NCBI GenBank assembly: GCA_934635385.1
Contig: CAKTZI010000010.1
Coordinates: 24,214 to 88,213 of the forward strand
Direction: 5' to 3'
DNA: 64,000 nt
DNA from: an uncultured Kiritimatiellota bacterium
Lineage (GTDB): Bacteria; Verrucomicrobiota; Kiritimatiellia; RFP12; UBA1067
In this document: one piece after another, positions 34,611 through 42,603 of the stretch
Numbering within the stretch: position 1 is the first letter of the stretch
Layout of the letters: every line of letters begins with the position of its first letter
The notes under the pieces: generated by a model
What the model saw: the letters and a program-made list of their open reading frames with translations, nothing else
Databases searched by the model: none
What the model was told of the DNA's origin: nothing
Position numbers and translations under genes: made by a program

Positions 34611-35599
34611 GGCAAGACGACCGTCGCCGTGACGGGGAAATGGTCGCTCGGATACGTCGTGCGCCCGGGACGCGGCTCGCCGACCGTCTCGTAATCCAGC
34701 ACCCGAACGCCGTCCGACACGTAGATGTAGTCGATGCGCGGGCCGGAGCACCGGGCGTAGAACTTCTGCGAGGGATTCGCCGTTCCCGCCGCGACGGCGT
34801 CCAGGGCCTTCTGCATGTCGTTGTTCGGGATGTTGCGGACGTCTTCCGGCAGGGCGAGGGCTTCCGCCGTCGACACCTCCGCCGCCTGCCAGCGCCAGCC
34901 GTTCCACGTCCGCCACGGGCCGCGCGGCGCGGACGCCGAGACGTAAAGCGCGTTCTTCAGGACCTGTGACACGCGGCGTGCGGGCTTCTCGATCTCGGTG
35001 TTGTTGTGGTCGCCCGTGAAGATGACGGGCGCGCCGTGCCCGAACGCGCGCATCCGCTCGACGATCAGCAGCATGCCCTTCTCGCGCGCCAGCTCCGAGA
35101 CATGGTCGGTGTGCGTGTTGGCAAAGCAGAAGCGCTTGCCGGTGCGCTTGTCGCGCAGCACCAGATACGAGCAGACGCGCGTACAGGCCGTGCCCCAGCT
35201 CTTCGAGGCCGGAACCTCCGGCGTCTCCGAAAGCCAGAACGTGCCCGCCTTCTCCGCCTCGAAGCGATCCGTGCGATAGAAGACTGGCGAGGCCTCGTCC
35301 GACTTGCGGTCGGCGCCGCGATGGTCGCCGACGAAAGCGTATTCCGGCAGCTGCTCGCGCAGATACGCCGCCTGGTCGGGACAGACCTCCTGCAGGCCGA
35401 ACGCATCCAGGTTCAGGCGCCGCACGAGCGCCACGAGATCGGCCTTGCGGCTCTCCCAAGCGTTCTCCGTCTTGAGATCGCCCAGAGACATGCGGATGTT
35501 GTAGGTTCCCACGCGAATCGGCTCGGCCTCGCCGCCCGTGCCCGCGCACCCCGCCAGCAGCAAGGCCGCGCCCGCCAACAGAAAACAACTCTTGTTCAT
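34607..35599 (-). CDS. Exported endonuclease/exonuclease/phosphatase (EEP) family lipoprotein
   Basis: 330 aa, lipobox LLLAGC. EEP motifs: VGTYNIRMS, DAFGLQEVCPDQ, FVGDHRGADRKSDEASPVFYR, FANTHTDHVS, IFTGDHNNTE and C-terminal TTYPSDHFPVTATV. Mg-dependent phosphodiesterase or nuclease fold acting outside the cytoplasm. Nearly the same as the paralogue at 42604-43521 over the first ~200 residues, then diverges. It begins 21 nt after tRNA-Arg with GAGGAGA as ribosome site and no separate promoter, so its mRNA is probably made from the tRNA promoter. Confidence 0.88.
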   Translation of the reverse strand: MNKSCFLLAGAALLLAGCAGTGGEAEPIRVGTYNIRMSLGDLKTENAWESRKADLVALVRRLNLDAFGLQEVCPDQAAYLREQLPEYAFVGDHRGADRKSDEASPVFYRTDRFEAEKAGTFWLSETPEVPASKSWGTACTRVCSYLVLRDKRTGKRFCFANTHTDHVSELAREKGMLLIVERMRAFGHGAPVIFTGDHNNTEIEKPARRVSQVLKNALYVSASAPRGPWRTWNGWRWQAAEVSTAEALALPEDVRNIPNNDMQKALDAVAAGTANPSQKFYARCSGPRIDYIYVSDGVRVLDYETVGEPRPGRTTYPSDHFPVTATVVLP

Positions 35600-35620
35600 C
35601 GCCCAGTCTCCTCTTTATCT

Positions 35621-35697
35621 TGGCGGTCCTGGCGGGACTCGAACCCACTACCCGCTGCTTAGAAGGCAGCTGCTCTGTCCGGATGAGCTACAGGACC
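35621..35697 (-). tRNA. tRNA-Arg (anticodon TCT)
   Basis: 77 nt including an encoded CCA. Acceptor GGTCCTG pairs with CAGGACC; the anticodon stem GCTGC/GCAGC encloses loop CTTCTAA with anticodon TCT; T arm GTGGG-TTCGAGT-CCCGC. Reads AGA. No terminator follows before the EEP gene. Confidence 0.97.
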
Positions 35698-35712
35698 TTG
35701 GATTTTCGGGGG

Positions 35713-35742
35713 ATTATACCATGTCGTTCGCACGGAAGTCAA
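35713..35742 (-). promoter_or_regulatory. tRNA-Arg promoter
   Basis: TTGACT (35737-35742), 18 bp, TGG-TATAAT (35713-35718), 15 nt before the tRNA. Likely also drives the three genes downstream. Confidence 0.8.
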
Positions 35743-35766
35743 TCGCCCCCGCGACATTGTGCACGT

Positions 35767-36576
35767 TCAATGGCCCGTCTCGAAATGGGGATCGACGGCC
35801 ATGCACTTCGCAGGGCACTTCGCCACGATCTGCTCGTCCGTCGGCGGGTTCGCGTAATTGACCTTCGCGAGAAAGCCCTGGAAGACGAAGTGGTTCGCCT
35901 CCTTGCCGCCGGAGTTCCTCTCGCAGAGGTGGCAGCCCATGCACCCGACGCCGCAGACCTTGCGGACGGCCGGCCCCTTGTCCGGGTTCGCGCAGAGGAC
36001 ATGGATCGTCGCGGACGCCGGCACGAGTTCGATGAGTTTCTTCGGACACGCCGCGACGCACTTGCCGCAGCCGATGCAGAGCCGCTTGTCGACCTTCGCG
36101 AGGCCGTCCACGACCGCAATCGCGTGCTTCGGGCAGACGTTCGCGCACGCTCCGTAGCCGAGGCATCCATACGTGCAGCCCTTGTCGCCGCCCGCCGTCG
36201 CCGCCGCGACGCGACAGTCGCAGATGCCGTTGTAGTCGCCGACGCGGATCGTCTCCGACCGTGTGCCGCAGCACCGCACAAGCGCGACGCGCCGCTCGGT
36301 CGCCGTCGCCGCGACGCCGAGGATCTTCGCGATCGCCGCCGCACACGCCTCGCCACCTGCCGCACATGCCCCGTTCGGCGCCGTACCCGCGACAAGCGCG
36401 CGTGCATAGCCATCGCAGCCCGCGAATCCGCAACCGCCGCAGTTCGCGCCGGGCAGCGCCGCCGTGACGAGCCCGATGCGCGGATCTTCCCGAACCGAAA
36501 GATACCTGTCGGCAACCGCCAGCACGATGGCGGACACAAGCCCAATGCCTGCGATGATGAGAATGGCTGTTGTCAT
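35767..36576 (-). CDS. rnfB: Rnf electron-transport complex subunit B
   Basis: 269 aa. One N-terminal membrane helix (AILIIAGIGLVSAIVLAVADRY). The 4Fe-4S domain follows, GANCGGCGFAGCDGYA with a later C. Two ferredoxin clusters follow (CTYGCLGYGACANVCPKHAI, CIGCGKCVAACPKKLI) and a further Cys-rich module (CGVGCMGCHLCERNSGGKE). Accepts electrons from ferredoxin in the ion-translocating ferredoxin:NAD+ oxidoreductase. Normally adjacent to rnfA; here separated from it by a restriction-modification system. rnfC, D, G and E are not in the window. Confidence 0.95.
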   Translation of the reverse strand: MTTAILIIAGIGLVSAIVLAVADRYLSVREDPRIGLVTAALPGANCGGCGFAGCDGYARALVAGTAPNGACAAGGEACAAAIAKILGVAATATERRVALVRCCGTRSETIRVGDYNGICDCRVAAATAGGDKGCTYGCLGYGACANVCPKHAIAVVDGLAKVDKRLCIGCGKCVAACPKKLIELVPASATIHVLCANPDKGPAVRKVCGVGCMGCHLCERNSGGKEANHFVFQGFLAKVNYANPPTDEQIVAKCPAKCMAVDPHFETGH

Positions 36577-36633
36577 ATGTAGCTAAAGAAGTTTAGGGTT
36601 CCTTGTCCGTTGGTGCGTCAAGCCTCGAACCAG

Positions 36634-37611
36634 TCAATCGCTTTCCCGACGGAAAAGCGCACCGAAATTGTACCGCCATTGAAGCGCAAAGCTCATGCCG
36701 ATTTTACCCACAAGCGGCTGAGTGCAGATGCGCTTCCAGACAGACTGACTGGGCGAATGCCAGTTCTCATTGAGCGTCCGAAGCACCCACCCCTCCGCCT
36801 GTAGCACAACATTCTCACGACTTGAAGTCGCCAATCGCAAACGCTCCAATTGCTCAACGGGAATCAAATCCCTTCCTTTCCTTTCATTCTGCTGATTCTT
36901 TCGCCTGAAGTCCTCGCTTATCCGAGCGAACGCGCTGTCCAGTTTCTCATCTTCGATGACAACGCGCTGAATCAGTTCAAGAAAGCGTGCCGCCTCCCAG
37001 TCCCCTTGATTGACATAGGCCAAGAAATGGATGGCTCGCCTCAGCATGCTTTCGTCATGCGCATAAACCCTCTTAAGCGCCTCTGCCACCTCGCACAAAT
37101 GGCGATCGGCAATCTCCGCCCCTCGGAGATACTTGACGTCGAGAATCTGAAGCCGCAATCCATTGTTACGGCCAGCGGCCTTCTTTGAACTCTGGTAATC
37201 CGTCAAGAGAACCAATGCGTCGTTTTCATTTCCAATCAGCCGCTCATACGCGGAAAAGTAAGGCTCGCTTGTGCAGAAGTTCTCCGAAGGCGACTTGATG
37301 CCAAGGTTCAACTCCGGGATGTCAACGCCCTTTGCCGGATTGATATGCAGTTCCAATTGGGAGTCCAGCACATCCTTCTCAAGGACACAGGCCAACAGCT
37401 TCTCGACGACGCTTCCAATCGTCTTGCCGTCGAGATTCGGCAGCGTCTGCCGTGATGCCAACTGCTCAAACCATGTCGGCAAGGAGCCACCGCGATTCAT
37501 GCGTTTCAACGGTGACGCAATCCGCTGAAGACGCTTACCGGTCAGCAACTCATTCAGACATTCTCGGATTAGTCCCAATCGCGACGAAATTTGATCTCGA
37601 TATTGGCTCAT
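36634..37611 (-). CDS. Probable type II restriction endonuclease
   Basis: 325 aa. Assigned mainly from its ATGA overlap with the C5-methyltransferase. The segment KGVDIPELNLGIKSPSEN could be a degenerate PD-(D/E)XK core (Asp ... GIK), followed by CTSEPYFSAYERL and DALVLLTDYQSS. No sequence family recognised, and the recognition site is unknown. Base composition is visibly less GC-rich than the neighbours, as in the methyltransferase, which fits horizontal acquisition. Confidence 0.7.
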   Translation of the reverse strand: MSQYRDQISSRLGLIRECLNELLTGKRLQRIASPLKRMNRGGSLPTWFEQLASRQTLPNLDGKTIGSVVEKLLACVLEKDVLDSQLELHINPAKGVDIPELNLGIKSPSENFCTSEPYFSAYERLIGNENDALVLLTDYQSSKKAAGRNNGLRLQILDVKYLRGAEIADRHLCEVAEALKRVYAHDESMLRRAIHFLAYVNQGDWEAARFLELIQRVVIEDEKLDSAFARISEDFRRKNQQNERKGRDLIPVEQLERLRLATSSRENVVLQAEGWVLRTLNENWHSPSQSVWKRICTQPLVGKIGMSFALQWRYNFGALFRRESD

Positions 37612-38867
37612 GCATTCTCCTTCCACGCAAACAGGGGAAGCTCGTCTGCCTTGATCCGAATGCGCTGTCGTTCCAACACGCACCGCAGAACATGTTCGGC
37701 AATCTGCGGGGGCACGGCATTGCCATACAGCCTGTATTGGTCATAGACGCTCACCGCCCGACAATGATTGTCTGGGAAGCCCTGCAGCCGCGCGTATTCG
37801 ACGTTCGTCAGCCGCCGATATCGCCCGCCTATCTCATAACGCTCATAATGACGGCTCGCCGAAGCCGTCAAGGTCGGCGCGACACCGTCCGTCCCAAAAA
37901 TCGTGTAGCCCATTCGTGCGCCATGCCCCTGATTGTAGAGAATATGGACTCCGTTGTAGAACTTGTCGACGAATACGCTCTGCTCGATTCGCTTCAGCGT
38001 GTTTGCCGTAAAGTCAAACTCATCCGGCACATTCGCCTGCAAGACATCTTTCAATTTTCGCATCGGCACGAATTCCTGTGGCGGCTGGAGGTCTGCCGAC
38101 ACGCAGCCCCCCCCCCAAGCCAGCCCCCACTGGGGAAACTTCCCTCTCGTCTCGACAATCTTTGTCCAGTGCCGCACATCTTCGATTTGCGCGCGCTTTT
38201 GCGAAGAGAGCGAGGCCAGGTCGCGTTCGGCAACAAGACAGGTTTCGTTTGCCACGGCTTCACGACATCCAGCAATCAGAACGCGAAGACGCTGCTGTGG
38301 CAAGCCGAAGGCCACCGCATTGAAAACTCGCCATTCGATCTTGTAGCCAAGCTCGGCAAGCGCGAAGAGAATTGTCCGGAAATGCCGTCCGTTAGCGAGG
38401 AACAACAGGCTGTTGACATTCTCAAGAACAAAGAAAGGCGGCTTTCGTTTGTCAAGAATTCGGACGATTGACTCGAACAGCGTTCCTCGATAGTCTTCGA
38501 CTCCCATCTTCTTTCCTGCGCGAGAAAACGGTTGACAGGGGAAGCCTCCAGTCAAGACGTCATGCGCAGGAACTGCGTCTATGAAGTCATTGACATCACC
38601 AAGGGCAATGGAATTCTCTCCGAAGCGGTCACGGTAAACGGCTACGGCCTTTTCATTGATGTCATTGGCCCAAACCGTTTCAAGTCCCAAGTTATCCGCC
38701 GCAATCCGAAAGCCACCGATTCCGGCAAACAGCTCAACCGTCCGAAGCCCTTTCGCAGGGATGTCGTTCGCCTGTACAGGGAGCGCAGTAACGGCAGATG
38801 CTGCGGCAATTCCCTTGCAGAACTTCCGCCGCGTCATCTCCTTGCATCTAGCCTGTTCGACAATCAC
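37608..38867 (-). CDS. DNA cytosine-5 methyltransferase with 10-G tract
   Basis: 419 aa. Motif I ELFAGIGGFR, motif IV GGFPCQPFSRAGKK with catalytic Cys, motif VI ENVNSLL, motif VIII FGLPQQRLRVLI, motif IX RRLTNVEYARLQGFP, motif X YGNAVPP. Modification half of a type II system coupled by ATGA to the nuclease. The best start is GTG at 38867 with GGAG 9 nt upstream; ATG at 38834 is alternative. Residues ~11-33 carry TRRKFCKG followed by a hydrophobic run and VQAND, oddly like a Tat signal. A run of ten G in the coding strand (38107-38116) makes the frame prone to slippage. Confidence 0.93.
   Translation of the reverse strand: MIVEQARCKEMTRRKFCKGIAAASAVTALPVQANDIPAKGLRTVELFAGIGGFRIAADNLGLETVWANDINEKAVAVYRDRFGENSIALGDVNDFIDAVPAHDVLTGGFPCQPFSRAGKKMGVEDYRGTLFESIVRILDKRKPPFFVLENVNSLLFLANGRHFRTILFALAELGYKIEWRVFNAVAFGLPQQRLRVLIAGCREAVANETCLVAERDLASLSSQKRAQIEDVRHWTKIVETRGKFPQWGLAWGGGCVSADLQPPQEFVPMRKLKDVLQANVPDEFDFTANTLKRIEQSVFVDKFYNGVHILYNQGHGARMGYTIFGTDGVAPTLTASASRHYERYEIGGRYRRLTNVEYARLQGFPDNHCRAVSVYDQYRLYGNAVPPQIAEHVLRCVLERQRIRIKADELPLFAWKENA
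38107..38116 (-). repeat. Homopolymeric G10 tract in the methyltransferase gene
   Basis: Ten C on the plus strand, ten G in the coding strand, encoding a Trp-Gly-Gly-Gly-Cys stretch. It is the only such run I saw in the window. The length read here keeps the gene in frame. Confidence 0.9.
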
Positions 38868-38900
38868 CTTTCGTAGCTCCCTTGCCTTTGTCCAGACTTC

Positions 38901-39488
38901 TCAGTACGGCAGCTTCACGAGCCCTGAAAAGCCCATGAACGCGAGCGAGAGAAGTCCCGCCGTGACGAGCGCGACCGCAATGCCGCGAAAGCAGCGCGGC
39001 GGATCGGCGTGGGCGAGCTTCTCGCGGATGCCCGAGAAGACCAGCAGCGCGACGCCGAAGCCGACCGCCGCCGAGAACGAGAAGAAGACCGACTCGAAAA
39101 GCCCCGTCCCCTGCTTGCAGTTGATCTCCGCGACGCCGAGGACGGCGCAGTTCGTCGTGATGAGCGGCAGGAAGATGCCGAGCGCGGCGTGCAGGGGCGG
39201 CAGAAACCGCTTCATCGCGATGTCGATGAACTGCACGAGCGCGGCGATGACGAGGATGAACGCGAGCGTGTGGATGTAGCCGAGCCCGTTCGGCTGCAGC
39301 AGCCAGTGGTCGAGGCACCATGTCACGGCGGCGGCGATCGTCATGACGAAGACGACCGCGCCGGACATGCCGAGCGCCGTCTCGGTCTTCTTCGAGACGC
39401 CGAGGAACGGACAGCAGCCGAGAAAGCGGCTGAGAACGAAGTTGTTCACCAGCACCGCACCGACCAGAATCATCAAGAAAGAACTCAT
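38901..39488 (-). CDS. rnfA: Rnf electron-transport complex subunit A
   Basis: 195 aa, six membrane segments. LVNNFVLSRFLGCCPFLGVSKK, LTWCLD-type loop, LPLITTNCAVLGVAEINC and SFSAAVGFGVALLVFSGIREKL are diagnostic for RnfA/NqrE. Forms the membrane core with RnfE and the shared iron centre. Has its own promoter upstream; its expected partner rnfB begins 2.3 kb downstream beyond the RM genes. Confidence 0.97.
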   Translation of the reverse strand: MSSFLMILVGAVLVNNFVLSRFLGCCPFLGVSKKTETALGMSGAVVFVMTIAAAVTWCLDHWLLQPNGLGYIHTLAFILVIAALVQFIDIAMKRFLPPLHAALGIFLPLITTNCAVLGVAEINCKQGTGLFESVFFSFSAAVGFGVALLVFSGIREKLAHADPPRCFRGIAVALVTAGLLSLAFMGFSGLVKLPY

Positions 39489-39542
39489 AGCGATTGCCTT
39501 TTCAGACCGTGTTCAAGAACCTGTCAAGTCTTTTGCCGTGAA

Positions 39543-39571
39543 AGTATACCATTTACGTCCCACGCGAACAA
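39543..39571 (-). promoter_or_regulatory. Promoter of rnfA
   Basis: TTGTTC (39566-39571), 17 bp, TGG-TATACT (39543-39548), 55 nt before the rnfA ATG. Confidence 0.5.
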
Positions 39572-39593
39572 GCCGCAGCCCGTCCGTCCCGAC

Positions 39594-40307
39594 TCATTTC
39601 AGCCTGAACTTGAGCGTAATCCTCGCCTTCGACGCGACCGGCTGGCGGCCGCGCCGGGCCGGTGTGAACCGTGCCGCCCGCGCCGCCTTCACAGCCGCCT
39701 CGTCCAGTTCGGGAAAGCCGCACGACGCGACAATGACAACGGCCACCACCGTTCCCTGCGCGGTGACCTCGATCTCCAGCTGCACGTCGCCCTGCTCGCC
39801 GCGCAGGCGCGCGCCCTTCGGATAGTCCGGCCTGATGCTCTTGCGCGGACGCGGCGGCGCATCGACCCGCGCCTGACGCGGCGCAACGGCCGGCGCCGGA
39901 GCTGACGCGACGACGGGCGGACGCGGCGGCGGCTCTTCCTTCGGCAGAGGCTCCTCTTTTGGGGGCGGCTCGACCTTCGGCGTTTCGAGCGGTGGCCGCT
40001 CCGGCTGAGGCTCTGGCAGCTTCAGCGCGTCCAGCTCCGGCGGCAGCTCCTTCGGCGGCTCGCTCTCCGGCGGACGCTCCGGCTCAGGCGGCGTCTCGTC
40101 GGGCACGGGCTCGTCCGGCGCGGACGCGAGCGCAGGCTGGACTGCCGCCGTCTCGTCTTCCGTCTCGGCAAACGACAAATCGACGCTCGACAGGTCAAGT
40201 TGCGCAAGCGCGTCCGGCGCGGGCGCCTGTTCGACGTAGAGCGCCAGCGCCGCCGCGAGCGCCGCGTGGAACAGGATCGACAGGAAAATGGCGACGCCGA
40301 ATCTCAC
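39594..40307 (-). CDS. tonB: TonB energy transducer
   Basis: 237 aa. N-terminal membrane anchor (FGVAIFLSILFHAALAAALALYV), a long Pro/Glu/Lys-rich periplasmic spacer (~60-150), and a C-terminal TonB domain (RPDYPKGARLRGEQGDVQLEIEV...SCGFPELDEAAVKAARAARFTPA). Transfers proton-motive energy to outer-membrane receptors such as the one at 56484-58295. ATGA overlap with exbD. Confidence 0.93.
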   Translation of the reverse strand: MRFGVAIFLSILFHAALAAALALYVEQAPAPDALAQLDLSSVDLSFAETEDETAAVQPALASAPDEPVPDETPPEPERPPESEPPKELPPELDALKLPEPQPERPPLETPKVEPPPKEEPLPKEEPPPRPPVVASAPAPAVAPRQARVDAPPRPRKSIRPDYPKGARLRGEQGDVQLEIEVTAQGTVVAVVIVASCGFPELDEAAVKAARAARFTPARRGRQPVASKARITLKFRLK

Positions 40308-40702
40308 GGCTTGCCGCTCACCTGAAAGCTGACCTTCTCGACCCCCGCCGCCTTCAGCTCGGACAGCAGCTCGACGCCCATGCCCAGCGACGACTTGCGG
40401 TCGCCGGAGATCAGCACGGGCAGCTTCATGTCCGCCGCGTAGAGGCTTCTCACCTTCGCCAAAGCCGCCTCGCGCGTCATCGCCTCGCCGTTGAGCTGCA
40501 GCGCGTCGTCCGGCCCGATCGTCAGGACGACCCGCTCGCCCTTCTCGTCCGCCCCCGCCGCGTTCGGCAGGTCGACCTTGAGGCCCTTGTGCACCGTCAT
40601 GTCGAAGATGCAGTAGATGAAGAAGACGAGGACGAGAAACATGACGTCCATCAAAGACGTCATCTCCAGCCGCGCGCCGCGCCGCCGCCTAGTCTTCGGC
40701 AT
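40304..40702 (-). CDS. exbD: ExbD/TolR biopolymer transport protein
   Basis: 132 aa. A single membrane helix with the essential Asp (EMTSLMDVMFLVLVFFIYC) and a periplasmic domain (VDLPNA... VVLTIGPDDALQLNGE... VLISGDRKSSLG). Proton-channel partner of ExbB. Overlaps exbB by 14 nt and tonB by 4 nt. Confidence 0.93.
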   Translation of the reverse strand: MPKTRRRRGARLEMTSLMDVMFLVLVFFIYCIFDMTVHKGLKVDLPNAAGADEKGERVVLTIGPDDALQLNGEAMTREAALAKVRSLYAADMKLPVLISGDRKSSLGMGVELLSELKAAGVEKVSFQVSGKP

Positions 40703-41054
40703 GGCGCTCCAGGATGTTGTAGGGGAACAGGAGGACGAGCGAGGCGATGAGCCCCGCCGCCGTCGTGATCAGCGCCTCGCCGATGCCCGCCGTCGCCGCC
40801 ATCGGGTTCGCGACGCCGTCCGCGCCGTTCAGCGCACCGAACGTCTGCATGATGCCCGTCACCGTGCCGAGGATGCCGAGCATCGGCTCGGCCGTGATGA
40901 TTGTCGAGACGATCGTCAGCCCCTTCCCGTCGCGGCGGCCCGCCCGAAACGCGAGAGCCTTCCAGATCAGGATCGCGAGGCCGAGAACCGACAGGCCAAG
41001 GATCGGCCACATGACCGGCCCGCCTGCCAAGAATGTCTGAATCAGCTTGTCCAT
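40689..41054 (-). CDS. exbB: Short ExbB/TolQ/MotA proton-channel protein
   Basis: 121 aa, much shorter than usual ExbB (over 200). TM1 GGPVMWPILGLSVLGLAILIW is followed almost directly by the TM2/TM3 core AEPMLGILGTVTGIMQTFGAL and AGIGEALITTAAGLIASLVLLFPYN. The large cytoplasmic loop is absent. Operon position with exbD and tonB supports the role. The reduced size is either a natural minimal form or a deletion. Confidence 0.85.
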   Translation of the reverse strand: MDKLIQTFLAGGPVMWPILGLSVLGLAILIWKALAFRAGRRDGKGLTIVSTIITAEPMLGILGTVTGIMQTFGALNGADGVANPMAATAGIGEALITTAAGLIASLVLLFPYNILERHAED

Positions 41055-41108
41055 CAGGTCGTTTTGTCCTTTTTACATCTTGAACGCTTCCGGCGACGTC
41101 TCGGTTCG

Positions 41109-42599
41109 TCAGGCCAGCGGATCGGCCGCGAACTCGCCCTGCTCGGGCACCTGTTCGGAAGACTCGAAGTTCTCGACCGACTTCGAGACCGGCTCGCGGT
41201 CGAGGAAGCGCGTCCACTCGCGCACGAAGCTCATCTCGACCTCGCCCGTCTCGCCGTTGCGGTTCTTCGCGATGTCGACGATCGCAAGCGTCTTGTCGTC
41301 CGCGTTGTCCGCCCCCGCCGTCCGGCTCGGCCGGCGCAGGAGGAAGACGACGTCCGCGTCCTGCTCGATCGCGCCCGAGTCACGCAGGTCGGAGAGCTTC
41401 GGCTTCTCGTTCTTGTCGCCGCGCTGCTCGTTCGCGCGCGAAAGCTGGGAGAGGACGATCACCGGCACCTTCAGCTCCTTCGCCATCGCCTTGATCTGCT
41501 GGGAGATCATCGAGACCTCGATCTGGCGGCTCTGGCGCGCGCCCTCGCGGCAGTTGCAGAGCTGGAGGTAGTCGATGACGATGAGCTCGATGCCGTGCTG
41601 CTTCTTCATGCGGCGCGCGCGCGCCCGGAGGTCCATGACGTCGAGGCCGGCCGTGTCGTCCACGTAGATCGGCGCGCCCTTCAGCTCGCCGCGCGCGCGC
41701 ATCAGGTTGTCTGTCATCTCGACCTTCTCGTTCTTGGAGACGAGGTTGCGGTTCAGCCGCCACATGTTGATCTTCGCGCGACCGGCGAGCATGCGCTTCG
41801 TCAGCTGCTCGACCGGCATTTCGAGCGAGAAGATCGCGACGGGGTGCCGCTGGCCGTCGTCGTAGGGCACGGGCGTCTCGGTCGAGATCATCTGCCCGAG
41901 CGCGACGGACTCGGCGATGTTCATCGCGAGCGACGTCTTGCCGACGGACGGACGCGCGGCGATGACGATCATTTCGGCGGGCTTGAGCCCCTGCAGCGTC
42001 TCGTCGAGGTAGCGGTAGCCGGTCGACAGGCCCTCCATCAGCCGCCCGCCCGACTCGAACATGCGGTCGATGCGCGAATAGCTGTCCTCGACGGCCGACT
42101 CCCACGGCAGCGTCGCGCCGCGCGTGCCGCCGATTTCGAGGAACGTCTTCTCGGCCTCACCGAGGACGACCTGCGGGTCGGGATACTCGTTCTCGTCAAA
42201 GCTCTTCTCGACGACCTTCGTCGCCCGCTCGATGAGGAGGCGCCGCAGGTACTTCGCCCGCACGATGCCGAGGTAGTGCTCGGCGTGCGCCGTCGTCGGC
42301 ACCTGGTCGATGAGGGACTGGATGTAGCCCACGCCGCCGACCGCGTCGAGGCTGTTCTCGCGCCGCAGTTCCTCGATGAGCGTCAGCGCGTCGAGCGGCT
42401 TCGAGACCATCGCCATCCGCAGCATCGTCGCGTAGATGAGGCGGTTCGCGGGGCCGTAGAACGTCTCGTCGATCACGCCCTGGCTGCGGCACTCGTCCAT
42501 CACGCGCTCGTCGCCGCGCCCGGTCGCGTCCAGCAGGATCGACCCCAGCAGCGCGCGCTCGGCCTCCAGGCTGTGCGGCGGCGTCTTCAGCTCGCTCAT
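41109..42599 (-). CDS. dnaB: Replicative DNA helicase DnaB
   Basis: 496 aa. N-terminal domain (PHSLEAERALLGSILLD) and RecA-like motor: Walker A ARPSVGKTSLAMN, Walker B LIVIDYLQL, KELKVPVIVLSQLSR, and LSDLRDSGAIEQDADVV. Hexameric 5'-3' helicase of the replication fork. ATG at 42599 with GAGGTGAC upstream, 4 nt after the EEP paralogue. The strange partnership with an exported EEP gene and tonB genes is probably only positional. Confidence 0.97.
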   Translation of the reverse strand: MSELKTPPHSLEAERALLGSILLDATGRGDERVMDECRSQGVIDETFYGPANRLIYATMLRMAMVSKPLDALTLIEELRRENSLDAVGGVGYIQSLIDQVPTTAHAEHYLGIVRAKYLRRLLIERATKVVEKSFDENEYPDPQVVLGEAEKTFLEIGGTRGATLPWESAVEDSYSRIDRMFESGGRLMEGLSTGYRYLDETLQGLKPAEMIVIAARPSVGKTSLAMNIAESVALGQMISTETPVPYDDGQRHPVAIFSLEMPVEQLTKRMLAGRAKINMWRLNRNLVSKNEKVEMTDNLMRARGELKGAPIYVDDTAGLDVMDLRARARRMKKQHGIELIVIDYLQLCNCREGARQSRQIEVSMISQQIKAMAKELKVPVIVLSQLSRANEQRGDKNEKPKLSDLRDSGAIEQDADVVFLLRRPSRTAGADNADDKTLAIVDIAKNRNGETGEVEMSFVREWTRFLDREPVSKSVENFESSEQVPEQGEFAADPLA

Positions 42600-42603
42600 G
42601 ATG

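Noticed and set aside
36634..38867. Prophage or integrative element around the RM genes
   Set aside because: No integrase, phage genes, att-like repeats or tRNA target next to the pair; the nearest tRNA is beyond rnfB.
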